Of a stretch of 64,000 nucleotides of DNA, positions 63,772-64,000 are shown piece after piece. The notes beneath the pieces are model-generated. The model was not told the DNA's origin. It saw only the letters and a list, made by a program, of their open reading frames with translations, and did not search any database. The stretch is from Eunapius fragilis (taxonomy: Eukaryota; Porifera; Demospongiae; Spongillida; Spongillidae). The position numbers and the translations under genes are program-made. The stretch's first letter is position 1. Every line of letters begins with the position of its first letter. The stretch is taken from positions 6,082,227 through 6,146,226 of the forward strand of contig OY811981.1 of the NCBI GenBank assembly GCA_963681505.1, read 5' to 3'.

Positions 63772-64000
63772 ATGCTTTTCATTATGTCTGTACGGCTTTT
63801 AGCACTTTCTTATATTGGGATCACAGTCCACCTACCATGACCTAGCAACACATCTATACGTGCCACACATCTATGAGTGCCATACTCTGGTGAATACAGT
63901 CATATTCCCTTGTGTGATGAATGACTGTGTGTTAGTTGGAGTACATGCGTGGTGCAATCACCCTCTCATGTCTGAGCCTTTACAATGCTGTGGTTGTGGG
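63644..64000 (+). other. Ankyrin intron with (TG)n microsatellite
   Basis: A TG repeat of about 35 bp is at 63735-63769. From about 63775 the sequence matches 9494-9720 and 13334-13560 (gcttttca, tatattgggatcacagtcca). The next type A exon would be expected shortly beyond the window end. Confidence 0.65.

Noticed and set aside
1-64000. CRISPR arrays, phage or bacterial operons
   Set aside because: Intron-bearing genes, metazoan transposons and lack of evenly spaced unique spacers exclude a prokaryotic interpretation; tandem arrays here have no spacers.
1-64000. tRNA or rRNA genes
   Set aside because: I found no cloverleaf with a proper T-arm motif, and no rRNA-like conserved stretch; a covariance-model scan would be decisive and could not be run.

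Overview
This window looks like repeat-laden nuclear DNA from an early-branching metazoan, most likely a demosponge. The reasons are inference from sequence: short introns with GT..AG ends, single-repeat ankyrin exons of exactly 99 bp, a Helitron-like gene with an N-terminal DPExKR repeat and an OTU domain, Ty3/gypsy debris, and dense miniature transposons. A 200-N block at 53881-54080 is an assembly gap. There is no bacterial-style operon, no CRISPR array, and no RNA gene that I can support.

Host gene layer (+ strand): ankyrin-repeat exons lie at 4243, 7329, 8443 (broken), 9248 (broken), 9821, 10329, 11081, 13074 (broken), 13661, 14169, 14921, 26422, 27955 (frameshifted) and 63545. Intact ones are 99 bp, phase 0, one ankyrin repeat each. 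They fall into three types: A (N-cap-like, LIAAAADG core), B (GMTPLIWA core) and C (NGVTPLMNA core), repeated as A-B-C cassettes. A 3.8 kb tandem duplication (8931-12755 and 12756-15895) copied one cassette together with part of a gypsy integrase.

Transposon layer, left to right: a hAT transposase relic (2443-3363); assorted foldback MITEs; a rearranged gypsy element on the minus strand (integrase 11480-12756 and 15317-15895; RT/RNase H 17765-19476; protease and gag 20262-21610); two MULE-like elements with 9-bp target-site duplications that carry the first part of a RecQ-type helicase (16228-16969, 23560-24129) and a third relative (22721-23476). Next is a probable 14 kb CACTA-like element (28462-42457) enclosing a decayed Helitron-like gene (about 31294-40131, minus), whose intron holds a 1.7 kb palindromic element. 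A second palindromic element (42976-51740) is split by a 6.2 kb CACAG-ended element and by a MITE that itself contains a hAT MITE. The right part has a second copy of the DPExKR-gene 5' region (53040-54850) beside a very long TTC microsatellite, minisatellites, and an internally deleted second Helitron copy (60140-63386) interrupted by a hAT5-like insert.

Several insertions are confirmed inside the window by paralogous empty sites: one copy of a repeat shows the uninterrupted target while the other shows the insert plus its target-site duplication. No intact autonomous transposase was found. Nearly every coding relic shows frameshifts, stops or lost catalytic residues, so the functional content is probably limited to the ankyrin exons and possibly one small two-exon gene at 24585-25007.
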